A stretch of DNA of 64,000 nt from Ceratothoa steindachneri (GCA_963969495.1 OZ018324.1:141356355-141420354), one strand, 5' to 3'. Counted from the first letter of the stretch, positions 1 to 13,170 are shown. Notes: generated by a model not told the origin, from the sequence alone. Program-made: numbers and translations.

Positions 1-1049
1 TAATGGAAATATATCTAGTACTAGAATTAAAACTGAAGCTTACGAAATAATAATAGACACAGGTTATCAACCAGCCTAGTGCTGCCCAAATACTAGTACT
101 TAAATTTACTAACATGTATAAATTTTATCGCCTGTCATCTTTTGGGGCGCTTTTCATGACAATTGCCCCGAATGTAAGTTTTAATTTACCAAACAGTCTC
201 GAGAATGAATTAAAAATATTGCTGAAACGAGAAATATTACAGCTTTGGGACCGACCTTTCCAAAATACATGCAAGGAAAATCTGCAACATAGCCTGACCT
301 CCCTGTAGCTTTTTTCGTTTCAGCTTATACATGGAATCAGTATATGTGCACTATAGTGAATATATACTAAATTAATGTACACAAATAAACAACCTATCCA
401 AATAGTAATGAAGAATCGGAAGCCTATTACACAGAAGATTGAGAGATATATAAAGGAAAAATTTATACCTTCTGATACAAGCCTTTCCAAGATCCTCCCT
501 TAGAAGTGTAAGAATCAATCTCTACAAAATACTATATGTTTATACATGTATTCTGATGGTCACAAGAAATGATGTAGAAGAATGAAGAGATTTTTCAGGT
601 GTTAGAAAATATATGAAGATTCCGAGCAACGATGGATACATACCATTACATAAGAAAATGAAATTAGAATTAGTTACTCTAATCTCAGAGGAACAGAGAA
701 AAACAGAGGTTCGATTCATCGAAAAATTGGAGAAAAAGCATCCCATATGGATTTACGGATATGCAAAAATAGAATAAAGCCAAATCCAGGAAATGAAATG
801 ATGAAACTTAAGGACTCATGGAAATATTATAGAATAGGAAGAATAAATTTAGATATTATTCAAACAAGAATAGAAATATGTGTTTTATATAGATCGAACA
901 ATTTTCATATAAAATTTGAAAGTCATATAATAGGTGAACTCAGAGGAGAAACAGAAAAGTCATAACCTTTAAAAAACGAAATTTTTAAAATTTGCACTCC
1001 TTGAAGATCTAGGCTCAACAATATATAGAAAACATTCCTACATATTGGC

Positions 1050-1400
1050 TCTCTTCCGATGAGTTCCAAAAAACTAAATGATATCCGACCTAATAAAGGA
1101 GAAAACTCCAGGCCAAACTGTAAGCTATCGCCTCATCGCACGTCTGACCTTTATTGGGAAGTTATTTGAAAAATTACTCAATAACAGTCACATAAAACAT
1201 AGACAGGATAACAATCTTCCGAACAACTGTCACTGTGGAATTAGAAAAGGCAGTAGCACTGCGTTGGCACAAAGAGTAATAGTGAATAAGAAAAGTGTGG
1301 AATTCACGTGCTGGGCCATGACCAAAGCTGTCGACATAGTATGGCAAAGCAACTTTTATTATCAAATAGTTAAATTCAAATAAAAAACAAGATGGAACGA
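1050..1400 (+). pseudogene. Non-LTR reverse transcriptase fragment (Jockey-like)
   Basis: A 101-residue open stretch (1078-1383) matches the N-terminal part of a non-LTR reverse transcriptase. In order it has an SYR-LI block, then GKLFEKLL, then a degraded GFRKGSST motif (GIRKGSSTALA), then TKAVDIVWQSNF where intact polymerases have an AKAFDxVWH motif carrying the first catalytic Asp. The Asp of the VDIVW block is retained. Nothing of the downstream YADD box is recognisable, and frames close soon after 1383. It appears to be an isolated, 5' and 3' truncated relic. The ORFs immediately upstream (540-965) and downstream (1452-1694) show no recognisable domain. Confidence 0.6.
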
Positions 1401-1689
1401 AAATTATAAGACTATGTCATGGATATGCATTGATCGAAATAGAGAGCCACAATGAAAAAAAAGTTAAAGCCTGACGGGCAACTTTCTCAATGTGGGTATT
1501 TAAATCCATCTGTCTATTCAATAGAAACGGAGTACAAAAAATATACGTTGCTACTATGCAAACATATACTTACAAAATTAAATGGAGTTGTAAGTAAGGT
1601 ACACGAATCTTGGCTTCAAAAAGCGATTTGGGCGGTGTCGACCGCCATACACACAAGCGGACAATTGATAGATGGGAAACTCAAAAGAA

Positions 1690-2330
1690 CTTGAGCGTAC
1701 GCGAACACCAAATGACGGAGGCTTAAAGGAGGAGGGGGGGCTTGCAACTGAGCGTTGCGCGTTGCCGTTACCTCGAAGATTTGGTACGAGTAAGTAATCC
1801 TGCCTTGTTAGGGATGGTGCAGAGTTCAAAATAATAGTCTAGGACGAACGATTATTAAACGAGATGAACTCAAATCTAGCCTTCGGATTTAGAACACCGA
1901 ATCGAGAATTTAACGTGTCGTCTTCGGGTAATGGGTACAAATGGTTATGAGGTTGACTCACGCGAGTGCTAAGAGAATACATAAAGCGTGGCGGGTTGTT
2001 TAAGGGTTAGCACAGAACTACTGGAACGGTAAGATGGCGGATACTCGTGAGTACTCGCTCTCACAGGAGGTTACTCGCGTCCAAATTTGGCTTCGTACGT
2101 TTTATAGGGGTGAGGCGGAAGGGCATCTACCCACACCTTCGCCGGGCGAGGTGAACTTTTCCCGACACACACCATCGCGGGATAATCCCCGGCGGGAGCT
2201 TTCGTGTTCTTAAGCACATCTTAGCCTTCAGCCCATCACGGGCCTCACGATTTTGCGCGTTCCTTAACATGGATTAAAAAGATCACCCAGGTGTGTCTTC
2301 TCTCTCTTTCTCCTAGAAAGCGGCAACTGC
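1690..2330. other. GC-richer island, no gene recognised
   Basis: About 640 bases, clearly less AT-rich than either flank and rich in CpG, beginning with a poly-G run near 1733. It has no long ORF and ends in a CT-rich stretch (2296-2355). It could be the long terminal repeat or 5' leader of an unrecognised retroelement. I could not find a second copy in the window. Confidence 0.3.
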
Positions 2331-2469
2331 TTGCCTCTTTTCTCGCTCTTTCTCTCACAACCACCGATATACTAGTCAAACTAATAAGACCTGTGTTATA
2401 TTCTAATTAACCGATAACATTAGCCAATTAAGTTTTCTTATTTCAGAACCGGTTAATTACAAACTAGGA

Positions 2470-4000
2470 AGACGGCGGAAGAAATACGAAGACAGCGAGT
2501 ACGATGAAAAATGGAAAATAAAAACTAATTAATTGGATCCATAATATTACAGTTGTATAGAAAAATCCTCTCAGACATATTTATAGAAAGATTGCTACCT
2601 CAGGTTACATGAAACATATAACAGAAATACTAAACTGCAGGAAAAAGTGCCACTCACTAGAAATAAAGGGAATTTCTCTCTAAGAATAATATAAAAAAGG
2701 TTATTTCTCATGTCTACCTCTTAGCCACTTCTCTTCTCTCATACTTAAAACAAGAAAATTCGTTAAACCCTTCAACTCCATCCTTACAATTCTTCATTCC
2801 GGAAAATGCTGTCAATATTTATTCATTTTCTCGCTACAAACTAAAGCTACGTTTAATATCTAGCTTCCTCATTTTCCTAGATTATATAATGGAATTCTAA
2901 TGTTGATTCTTCTTATTTGTTTCAAATCTTTGTATATATATTTGGCATTAAATTGTTGGTTCGAATATTTGAAAATTTATTTAGAAATACGAAGGTTAAT
3001 TTGGAAACCTTTTTAAATTAAATCTAAAGAGCATCTGACAATGCTTCCGTATTAAAAAAGTAGGCCTAAGTAACACAATAAAAGGACCTCCTAAATATGA
3101 CTAAAAAGTTGATACAAAATATTGGATAAATAGTTAAGAACCTTCATACTTCGTATATATAAGATATTTCTATACATTAAAGCTTAATATTTTTTAATAC
3201 ATGCAAAGGTCAGCAATTTTATATTATTTGGGAGATTCTACATGACACCTAATAAATATTGATTCATGAAACCAAGAATGTTTGGTTTCTCATATGACTC
3301 TAAAGACCTCTGATTGATTGCAGTGAGAAGTGAGCCTTAGTTTAATACCCCAACCTTTTATTAATGAGAGAAAATATAATATTTTGACGCTCAGAGATGA
3401 TATACGTTTTCTTTCCTATGTGCTATGAGGGGGTACATCTAGTGGAGATTGTCGGATATTTCATCTTTTCCCTAATATTCGGTGTTTTATACCTTTGTAC
3501 CTTTTAAAAAAAGGGATATACTATATATAAAATTTAATGATGCGTCGGTTATTACATCCTAATTAACGAGAGAAAAGGCGCTATGTACAAATTTCAGCTT
3601 CATTTGAAAAACTTCTTTGCTCTCTTCATTTAGTATTTTTTACCATTACACCATTATATTTATTCAATAAATATAATTAATAAGAAAAGGTCGTGAGAGA
3701 GAATCTTAGCATTTTTTTTACAATAATTTTCTTTTTTTTTATTCATGACAATAAAATTATCTCAGTATATTTATTCTTTTTTATTTAACTTCTTGTTTAT
3801 AATCAAATGTTGCTATCTTGATCTCTTCTTCGCTGCCGCGCTCTTTCTTTTTTTTCGTTTTTTGCCACCAATCGCAATAAGATCAATTATATCCTTACAA
3901 CCTTTAAAGATTTTTTAGTCTCCTTTTCTAGAAATTATGGCAAATTAAGATTATTATTTTTTAGATCTACTCTATACTACTTAAAGCTAACTACAGAACC
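2470..4000. other. AT-rich sequence without recognisable features
   Basis: No ORF above about 60 codons, no repeat pairing with another part of the window, and no splice-like exon was recognised. Confidence 0.5.
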
Positions 4001-4084
4001 AACATGAAACCTCTAAAGTACCACAAGCACCTGGATATAATCTTTACTCTCATATTCATTGATCTATATCAGATTGTCAATGTG

Positions 4085-4690
4085 TGGAAACAAACCCTAA
4101 GGTCAACCTTGAGACCCCCCTTATCTCGTCTGGGCCTAAAGAGTCTGACACCAATGGTTGCTACCAAGAAACTAGCATACCAGAAGGCTTTCTAGCGAGT
4201 AAGCCAGCAGGGTATTCAACCTAATGTCAACCGATACTCGTCAGAGAGTGGCGCCCGGCTTTTCGCGAAGATACAGCCCCTTGTCTCTAGTCAAACGTCG
4301 GAGTTAGGTCTCGTCGGCTAGACAGATGTCGTGAATTTGGCTACAATCAATCGGCGAATTCGTGAAACGAATTTTTCTTTGGAGAATTGAGCGAACCACT
4401 AATTTCACGAATGCGCGGGTACTGAAACCTCGTTCCCTCGTCTGAGATTACTGATCCTAATTCGAGTGTCTCACCAAGCCGGAAAATTACTTTACTCATA
4501 CACCAGGTAATTCTGACCCTTCTGTCAAAAATACAACGCCACTCGAGCCGCAAGACTAGCTCGCCTCGTAAGAATCGCTCCTCTTACCAAGAGTCAAGCC
4601 GCCAAGGTAAAACCCTTTTCCCCATTTTCGAAGATAATCACCATTTTGACCTCGCAACCTGATATCCTCCTCCCGTCTAATTAATTGGAC
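4085..4690. other. GC-richer island, no gene recognised
   Basis: A second compositional island embedded in AT-rich DNA. Short ORFs on both strands (4004-4195 plus, 4553-4347 minus) lack known motifs. It may be a fragment of retroelement terminal sequence, but I see no matching partner. Confidence 0.25.
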
Positions 4691-5359
4691 TCTCCAGTGT
4701 TTACCAACATTTTTCCTGTTTGATCAAGTCCCCTATTTTGATTTCCGTTAAAATGATTAGTATTTGATTTATTATTTCATTGGGAGCAAAATTATTCTCC
4801 CATTTATTTGCCTTTGTAGATATTTTCATAATTATCATTATTAGTGTAATTAAAGCTTATTTTGGTTTTTAATCTTTTAGTAACCTTGAATGAAACCTAT
4901 TATTCGAATCTTTCTTTTACCCAACCAGTAATCTCCTCTCGCAGTTGCCTCTTATTAGCCATGTGCAGCTGGTCTCTAAATCTGGCCGCCTGCAACTTAA
5001 GTAGACTGCATTCTGTGCAGCGTAGGTATCCGCTCACGAATACCAGGACAATATTCTTGCAAGAACTATCTGAACATGTCTTGAATGTCTATGCAAGATA
5101 AGGACCATTTAGTCTTAGATACATCTAATTTAATATTCAATATTTTTAAGGAAATTGAAATTTCAGGTATTAAAAATAAAGAAGCGTTACTCAGTCAAAT
5201 AACATTTTTAATTTCTCGATAACTTTTAGTTTCATCTTCAGGCCTCCTCACCAAATACCCTGATTTAATGAGCAAATTATGAATATGAAAAGGATCAGAA
5301 TATTTGTAAAAGAGTATTAGAGCTTGTTCCTGTAGAACGAGATGGAAACCTGAAAGAGT

Positions 5360-6300
5360 ATTGGGAGAGTTTTTTGAAAAAATGTGGAAAAGACGGGCTA
5401 TGGAATAACATTTAAAAGATTTTAAAACTGGAAGCGCTAACAGAAAACAAGGAAATAGTAGCTCTAACACAGCTTCAGAACCGGGAAATGTGAATTACAT
5501 TAACGATAGCATCTGTTGTTAGGAAGATAATTCAGGAGCTAATTTATCGCGAAGAAAAAATGAGAAAAACTAGAATTTATGCAATAAATAAAACACAAAT
5601 ACTAAAAGCCCGTGAAATAATAAATAGTATATTCTATAAAAATGGTACTTTTTAGGATTAATTTAAAATAATATGCAGCCAGTTAGTTACCTGATAACTT
5701 CTCTGTCACTAATGTTAGAAATATTGTTTTTATGGATGAAATAGATTTTACTTTAGCAATTCGGTGCAACCAGCAAACTGATGTTGGCTATGGCCGTAGG
5801 AAAAACTGTGACATTCCGATAAACGAATTGTCCCATGAAACTTCAAGATTTTCCTCTAAGGTTATGATATGAGCAGGGTCTCCTGTAAAGGCAAAGGAGA
5901 TGTTCAAATTAATGACAATGAAAAGAAAAAAGAGAAATCTGTTAGTTATTTGAACGGTTAATGGGATTCTTAGTAGGAAAAAAAAAAGATGCGAAATTCC
6001 TGCTTTGATGGCACTTGGCTCCTTTCTAACTCCAACTTAGGTCATAGAATGAATAATCAAACACAAGAGCATTGAAGGTAAAACTCAATCATACAACAGT
6101 TTATGCCAACAGTTTATACCAAAAGAGAGATTGCTTAAAAATAATTTTTGGAGTGCGTTTAGATTGCTAATTAATTACAATATTTTGAAACATATACATA
6201 AGTGTAATCGAGTAGAAACTTGTCATCATCATATTTGTCGAAGAATATTGGCCCCTGCAAAACCAGCTGATAATGTCTGTTTAATAGAGTAGGGACCCCT
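5360..6300 (+). pseudogene. Tc1/mariner-superfamily transposase remnant
   Basis: Conceptual translation across several frames gives an N-terminal linker like that of mariner-type transposases (KTGSANRKQGNSSS-like and ICC-EDNSGANLSRR blocks near 5425-5560), then VRKIIQEL, then near 5729-5760 the segment VVFMDEIDFTL, which fits the first catalytic-Asp motif (FSDEKxF). It continues with NQQTDVGYGRR and KVMI, corresponding to the NRQNDRVY and MVWAG blocks. Multiple stops and frame changes make it non-coding. The second and third catalytic motifs are not clear, and terminal inverted repeats were not located. Confidence 0.55.
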
Positions 6301-6439
6301 TTTTTTTCTTTAAACAATGTAATGAGATAGTTTGGGGAAAATGATGAGATACCTCTGATTTAACATCAAGTCTCGCAGAGCTAAAAGGTTGAAAACGGAA
6401 AATTTTGCGCTGGTATTAAGTTCGTCATCACTTGACAAA

Positions 6440-7440
6440 TAATTGCATTGCTTGCTAGAAATCAGGAGAGAAGATATTTGTTGATGAACCGTTGTTTGCC
6501 AATAATTCAAGGTGCCCTTTTACTCAGTGCATTTCCACTAAGCCAGAAAAATTTGGAATAAAATTTTGGATAGCTGTTGATAACAAGTCCAAAAACTTTT
6601 GGATCGGATTTACATACATTTCTAAAAATTAAAAAAATGTCAATTAACAAACCGCTTTTATAATATTTAGTTCTTCAATTTATCAAACCATACGTTGGCA
6701 AAGAAAGAAACTTTAGGACAGGCAACTTTTCTGCATGCGACCCTATGAGTTACTATGCCGGTCTGTAGCTCGAGCGGTGGGATGGTAAAATGTTTAAATT
6801 TTAATGAGTTTTGATAGTTTTACGGTCGTAAGATCATATGGTCATTAGGTCATAACTCAGAGAATCTGAGAGCACGTGACCTAGGTCTGTTGAGCTTGTT
6901 TAGTTCTCTGAGTTTATGCTATCAATTACAAAACAAAAATACTACCATCGTGGGGAAAATTAATCTTCCACGAAAGGAAGTGACCATTGCCATCAAGAAG
7001 ATGAGGGACAAAAGCTTCAACCCTCATGTTTTGAAGAATAACCAAGCAGCGCTCACTGTTAATAAATGCAAACAAAATAAAGATGTTATTCTTCTGAACA
7101 CTATGCATAGCCGTGTTGAAGTTGAAGATTATGGAAAAGAATTCAGGATACCGAGAGGTTTTACAATTCAACGAAATAAGAGGTAGAAATTGTTGATCAG
7201 AAGGCTCTCTAACACTGGAGAAAATCTGGCAAAGGAACAAAAGCAGTTCAAGTCTTCTACAATATGTTGTACCTCAAAGGAATCAATGCAGCTGTTTATT
7301 TTTATTTAGCGGCACGTTACTGCTAAGAAAATTGATCGTGGCGAATTTCTTTGGCAGTTAGCTTTGAGATTGCGATGGACGTTCAAATATACTGATCCTG
7401 AATAGGAAATCCGTAATTACAACACTGCAGTTAAGGTCTT
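6440..7440 (+). pseudogene. piggyBac-family transposase remnant, interrupted by a repeat
   Basis: The upstream part (about 6440-6725) reads FVDEPLFANNSRCPF, ISTKPEKFGIKFW and YVGKERNFRTGN. These correspond to the piggyBac DEQL-x-F-GRCPFRQY, PxKPxKYGIK and PYLGK blocks around the first catalytic Asp. After about 175 bases of unrelated repeat, the downstream part resumes with NKNTTIVGKI, KNKDVILLNTMHS-like and RGF segments. These match the TLVGTIRKNR, KNVLLLSTxHH and YNxTKGGVD region. In another frame follows FYNMLYLKGINAAVYFYLA, the typical C-terminal block. The longest surviving ORF is 6890-7186. Stops and frameshifts are scattered throughout, so this is a dead copy. TTAA-flanked ends were not identified. 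Confidence 0.7.
6726..6900 (+). repeat. Modular repeat family, copy E (short form, no internal unit)
   Basis: Contains the family's 5' end (gcatgcgacc then ctatgag-ttac and gccggtctgt) and 3' end (gagagcacgtgac followed by gcttgtt), but none of the internal units of about 125 bases seen in the other copies. It sits between two parts of the piggyBac remnant and probably inserted there. Confidence 0.55.
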
Positions 7441-8235
7441 CACATTGTCCCGGAATTGAAAATATTGCCAAATGCATAACCAAGAACATAACCAAGAAAA
7501 TTACTTGCAAGAAATTTTCTTCAACATAAAACTTCACCGAAATAAAACTAGAATTTTTTCTTTTGTGAATTTTACCTTATGCTTTTACTAATTTTAAGGT
7601 TTCTAAGAAGTTTATTTATCTGTTCCTATTGCGAATGGTGATATTAAATGTATATTTTTTAAACCAATATTAAACCATGTAAAAAGTGTAATTTTCCTTA
7701 ATAAATACTAATAACGTAAAATACCAAAGTGACCGCCCTCGCTGTTAAAGATATCCCAAACTTTCTGCTGTTCTAGTGTTAATTATAATTGAGAAGATTG
7801 TACAGCTTCGTGCTTTGGTCATGCAACCAACATCCTTAGAGCCCCCGCATAAAAATAACGTTTTAAAACTATTATGATTCAACAAAATCCTAAAAAGTTT
7901 GAGGTATTAACAGATTCCCCCAAAAGTACAAAACTTAAACATCACAGAAGCAATTTTGATTAATTCAAAATATACCAGTCCGGAAAATTAAAATTAAAAT
8001 TATGCACAAATCTATATATTATATAATTTAATAATGATCTACTTTTCATACATTTTAAGCTTTAGCCTCATCTCCCACTAAGACTTTCTATTTCGACATT
8101 AAAACAGAAATTAGTAGAAATAATTTCAGTTACTCTGGAGTTAGTCTTTGATGAAACGTGAGATTAAGAATGTAATGGATTTCACATTGAAAGCATGCTG
8201 AATATCTCTCAAATTTATACATGAAGAATTTAAAT
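7440..8235. other. AT-rich sequence, nothing recognised
   Basis: Lies between the piggyBac remnant and the Tc1 element. No ORF or repeat was supported. Confidence 0.5.
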
Positions 8236-8237
8236 TA

Positions 8238-9657
8238 CAGTCGCCACAACGGAAGTCTGTACCTTTGGTCAGATTATATGCATTGATATAGGTCAAATAA
8301 TAAGTGCAGGAAAAATGCTACGACTATAATTGATTAATGTTTCGTTGCGGTTTCTGGCACCTTCTGTTAGGTATATATGTTCATTGTGTCAGCTGTAATA
8401 TTCAGTACGCGCTCAGACTTGGTCGTGAGCGGATACCTATTTTTTGTGCTGTGACCTTCATTTTTGTGGTTTCTTGAAAATATTTGGGTGATCGTATATC
8501 TTTTAACCAGCACTGCAACCCTGGGTTTCAAGGCTCTGACAAATGAGGAAAAGGTCCGTATTTTCACTTTAAGGGAAGAAAATGTTAAGATAGGTGAAAT
8601 ATGACTGATAACAGGGCGGGCGAAATCTCACCATAATGGCGCTCCTCTCTGCTGCCTGTGAGCTTTCCCCAAACACCATCCCTTAAATTAAAAATGCCAG
8701 GGACCGGAGAGAAAGACTACATTGTGGACAGATAGCTTGCTAAAGAAGGCTGTTATGAAGTACCCTAGGATAACAGCGAGACAACTCAAGGAAATGTAAC
8801 CTAACCTCCTCCGAAATCTCTCAGAACGGACCGTACAGCATCGTCTTCCGAAAGATTTGAAACTACACAGCGGTACTGCCGCGCTCAAACCGCAGTTGAA
8901 TGAACGCATGAGGAATAAGAGGCTTCGTTTGCAAAGAAGCACAAGGGCTGGACAGAGGAAGAGTTGTCAGAGGACATGTGGTCAGATGAAAGCACATTTC
9001 AGCTCATAAGGTCACACAGCGTAATGTTGAGGAGGCCAGAGGGGTCAAACAGGTACAGCCCCTAGAACAAGGTGACGACTGTAAAACACAGTCCCTCAGT
9101 TATGGTTTTGGGTTGTTTCAGTGCCAAGTCAGGGAAAGGTGGTTTATGTTTCCTGCCCAGGAATGTGACCAGGAATGCCCATCACTTCAAGGAAGATTTA
9201 AAAGGTTATCTATTGAATCATATGGAACTTCATGGAACATCCATCTTTATGCATGATTCAGCTCATGGTCACAAAGCTAATTTCATAAGCTAATTGCTAC
9301 AGAGAAAGCGCATCAACGAGTTAGACTAGCTTGGGAACAGTCCTGATTCCAACCACATTGAAAACGCATGAAAGGTTATCAAATAAAAAATTAATGGGGC
9401 CAATGTCTCACCAGTACAGGACCTTCCGGAGGGCATCAAAAAAGTGTGGTGCACCAACATGGACTTGAATTACTTCAAAAATCTTATTGCAAGTATGCCA
9501 CAAAGGATGCAGAATTTCATCAAAGCCAGGGGGAGATCATAAAATATTAAAAGTATCAGCAAAAGTGTTTTTAATTATATTAACCTAACCTAATGGAGGT
9601 AAATAATATAAAAATAACATAAAATAGCGAGGGTGCAGACTTCCGTTGCAGCGATGG
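8238..9657 (+). mobile_element. Complete but inactive Tc1-like element
   Basis: The ends are inverted repeats of about 27 bases: the left begins cagtcgccacaacggaagtc at 8238, and the right, read on the minus strand from 9657, begins ccatcgctgcaacggaagtc. About 22 of 27 positions agree. Each end is flanked by TA (8236-8237 and 9658-9659), the target duplication of Tc1/mariner elements. The 1,420-base length is normal for Tc1. The right-end CAGT terminus has decayed to CCAT. The element lies downstream of the Dpr-like gene's last exon. Confidence 0.85.
8535..9540 (+). pseudogene. Tc1 transposase pseudogene
   Basis: Domains appear in the expected order across shifting frames. A helix-turn-helix start LTNEEKVRIFTLREE lies near 8535. 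A second DNA-binding part has KKAVMKYPRITARQLKEM, interrupted by TAA, then ERTVQHRL. The catalytic core has WSDESTFQL (first Asp, about 8980), SVMVLGCFSAKSGKGGL (9072-9293 ORF), FMHDSAHGHKA (second Asp) and NSPDSNHIENA, which corresponds to SPDLNPIENxW. The third acidic residue of this D-D-E family, Glu in ENA, is present although the Trp is lost. At least five stops and two frameshifts are visible, so no protein is expected. Confidence 0.85.
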
Positions 9658-9659
9658 TA

Positions 9660-12395
9660 GAACTTGTAAAATTATATACGGTAAAGTGTAAGTGGAACCC
9701 AAAATAATATAATAAACAAAATTTTAACTTCGTCTGTCTTCATTTTCCAGAGAAACTCTTTCTCTCAGGAACTTTCCATAGGCTAGAGCACAATGAGTTG
9801 AACTTACGAAGTGGAGACAAGGGTTTGATAGTACCGGCGTCAAGTGCTAATCGCCCGTTTAGCAGATAAGCTGAAGCTCCCTTCTGCAATGTTAAGAAAC
9901 TCCACACACATCATGATTCACAATGTCAATCACAATATCGCTGTTCTTTCCATGGTTGACTTTACAGCACAACCTGCCAACTCTTCTCTGTTCAGGACCT
10001 ATTTCAATAGAGTATTAGTGTCTACTTTGTGCTCATCCATATCTACATAGCGCTAACGCAGAAAAAGTGTTCCTCTCCATGGAGTGAACAAGGGTTCCAA
10101 CTTTGTTGTTTTGTAGCTTAAAGAAATCATACGAAAGGATACTTTCCCAAATATAAAGAAGGCGGTTGCTGGTGCCGTCCGGTACACTAATTCTTATCAT
10201 TAAGGTATCTATCTGCTTATAATTAACTATAAATTCAGGATATCTAGTTTAAGATCGGACTAGTTTCTAGCGATAACTACTACCACTATTTTCATTGTTT
10301 GAGTTCCCCGCAGTGATTATGTCCTGATAGTTTACAGGAAGTGCCATAATTTATTGAAAAAAATTTAAAGTTTTACAATATGAATATAATCAAGGCAATT
10401 ATAGATTAGAAATCTAATTATTAGGCATATAAAAAAAATAATTTAAAAGAACAATTACTTATTGATTAAATTATCTGAGTAGCATTTAGATTGTGGTGAA
10501 ACCTCATTAGTCTAATCTTCATTCAACAAAAATTAAGATAATATCCTGCACTTCTACTTAATAATTTCATCATCATTTTATATCCCCTGCACCTTCCTCT
10601 ATGAGAATTTATTATGAAATAAATCATGAAATATATCATCCTGAATTTTGCTGGGTTATCTTTTATTAAAATATATTTATCTCGACATTTTTTCTGTATT
10701 TCTTTTCGTTTTAAAAAAAATGAGTTTGTTTTTACAAATTTACCAAGAGCAAATTTTAGGATTGGATAGATATAATCATGACCATTGAGACTTTTTAACT
10801 ATTAGTATAATTTATCTTTAGAATTACGTGTTGAACTAGAAATTGGGCTCTAAAAAGAGGTAAAGTAAAATTAAATTACTAGATTAATTTTATATGGGAA
10901 AAAAAGAGTTGTTCTAATAGTTTTACCTTAGAATTTTATTGTCTCTAAGTCGAGAAAATAGGCATCGATATAAAATGGCAAACCAAGAGTAATTTCTTCC
11001 GAGATTTGTACTGGAACCTATTTTATTTTATTAGAATTATCTCCTCAGCGAAATACTCATTCATTTCTATTCAGGAGGAATTTTATAAGAGCGAGCAATG
11101 ATGTTTTCTATATTTATTCATATTGCTCCTATATTTACAAATAAAAGTGGAAAAGCTCGTGTACTTCTACAAGCCCTAGAACAGCCTCAGTCTATTTGAG
11201 CACCTGGCCTGGAGTGAGAAGCCAACCCAAGAACAATCATCCTACTCAAATCCTCCAACTGCCAAGCAGGCTGATTCCATTGTATGCACGGGCGGATGAG
11301 AGGTTGCAACTCTGGAGAGGACCCGGTCTTCGCGCTTTTTTATTCCACTTGGCAACACTTTACGCATTGAAGATTATGGGTACAATTGTCAGGTGCATGT
11401 GCATCCACACTAAACAAATCACGCATACGCGTGCCCAGGGAGAACGCCGAGGACATGCTATACTTGTCCACAAGTGGTGCCAAGATAAGGGTCTAGCAAA
11501 AAAATGCTTGATCGGAATTTATTAGATATACATAAAAACAATATTCTGAGCTCTTTTTTCCCTTATCTAATTTTCTTTTATATGCGAAAACTTTTTTAAA
11601 ATTCCACGATACCTTATTTTTTATTTATTTTCTAAATTTACCAATTTGTAATTATTTGTGTTTTCAAAATTTAAAAAAAATTAGAATATCATATTTATTT
11701 TTATAAAAGTCTCCTTAAGAAATTTACAAAAACTTTCAACTATACGAATAAACCAGACCTGCGAATTTTTTTCGAACGGTAAAGAAAATATTAGAATGAA
11801 CTTTTATCAGCAGCTTCAAATATACCTAGGTGACTCACAAACTAAAATTCAAACTTTAATAAAAATTGCATTACTATAAGAAGTCTAAATATTTGGAAAC
11901 TTAAAAAATTATAAATTTCCTAAATCATTTCAGAGCAACTTGACCTCAAAGAGTAGGATGAAATATATCCAGTTAAACAAACCGAGAAAGGTAAAACCAA
12001 ATTGTTTCATTGGCTATCCCCTTCTTTTCAAAAAACTTTAACATTTCAGGTGCTTGTAAATACAATACAACTATAAAAAACTTTTTAGTTCACAATAATT
12101 AGAATAATATTGGGAGAGTCTATTCGGTCGAATGTTCTATTTATCCAAGTAAATATTTTGGACAGACAGGAAAGCAATTAATCAGCATAAATACAATGTT
12201 ATGTTAGCTATAAATATTAGTGCCTTTTTTGTGCATATGGCCGAAAATAACCACTTAATTTATTGGAATTCAGCAAAATTAAATTTTCACTCAAGTGATT
12301 CAATTAAAAGAAACTTTGTTGAATCGTTAATATATTTTGTCAAAACGTAGAAAATACGACGCAAACTGTTAAACCACTTTGTACCTTTTTTGTGA
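9660..12395. other. AT-rich region with two short unassigned ORFs
   Basis: Contains two slightly GC-richer patches with plus-strand ORFs of 68 codons (9844-10050) and 109 codons (11196-11525). Neither translation has a motif I recognise, and their composition is compatible with transposon relics. The rest is AT-rich and featureless. Confidence 0.4.
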
Positions 12396-12399
12396 GAAA

Positions 12400-13170
12400 T
12401 GAAGTAGCAAACGAATCTACGGACGCCGACTAATGACGAAGTTTAAAACAACTGGTTCAATTACAACGGCCAACCGCCTGGGAGGAGTCATATTTTTCTG
12501 ACAGAGCAACAATTTGCTGTTGTTGCGAGACAGTGTCACTTCGAATTTGGGAAAATCGATTGGACGACGTTCGCAGCAGTTCGATACCCCGTCAACTTCT
12601 TTACACCGAATTCTGCATAAAGATCTCCATATGCATGCGAACTAATTTCAACCTACGTAACATCTTCAGCTACCTGATCACGGAGGGAAGGGGCAATTTG
12701 TTGAATGGGTTAGGAAGATTTGCAGTCGACGAATATTTTGTAAAGAAAATCATCCTCAGTGACGACAGCCTCTTTCCCTTGAGTGGATTTGACAATAAAC
12801 AGAACTGACACATTTGAGGAAATGAAATTCCTCAAATAATGCAAGAGCGTGAAAGGCATCCACTCAAAGTGGCTATGTGGAGTGGTTTAGGGGCAAGTGG
12901 CGGGCTTGGACCGTTTTTCTTTGAAGATAATTAGGGGAATGCAGTTACATTAATTTAGAGCATAACCAAAACATCATATCCACTCAGTTATTGCCGAACA
13001 TGCAAGATACAGAAATTGACAAACTCAGGTTTCACTAAGCTGGTGCGACCTGCAATACTTCGGGCCAAACGCTTGCATTACTCCACGAAATTTTTCCGCA
13101 AGGAGTGATATCCCTGAATGGTAACTAGGTATGGCCGCAAAGATCTTGCAACCTAACTTCTTCTGATATA
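12400..13170 (+). pseudogene. Mariner-like transposase remnant (family of the 32.4-33.4 kb copy)
   Basis: Degraded but ordered blocks match the transposase at 33447-32375. They are KFKTTGSI in the linker, QLPDHGGKGQFVEWV (equivalent to the LKPxDxxQRRxFxEW block), IILSDDSLFPLSGFDNKQN (first Asp motif SDEAHFxLxGYVNKQN), HPLKVAMWSGLGASGGLGPFFFED (HPxxVTVWCGxxxxGIIGPYFFE), AGATCNTS (second motif QDGATCHTA, catalytic Asp replaced by Ala), and RSCNLTSSD (third motif CDLTPLDYF, first Asp replaced by Asn). The longest open part is 12533-12808. Both remaining catalytic positions are changed and stops are frequent. The C-terminus is missing after about 13170. Confidence 0.65.

Noticed and set aside
700..725. 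ggttcgattcatcg as a tRNA T-arm
   Set aside because: No matching acceptor, D or anticodon arms can be folded around it.
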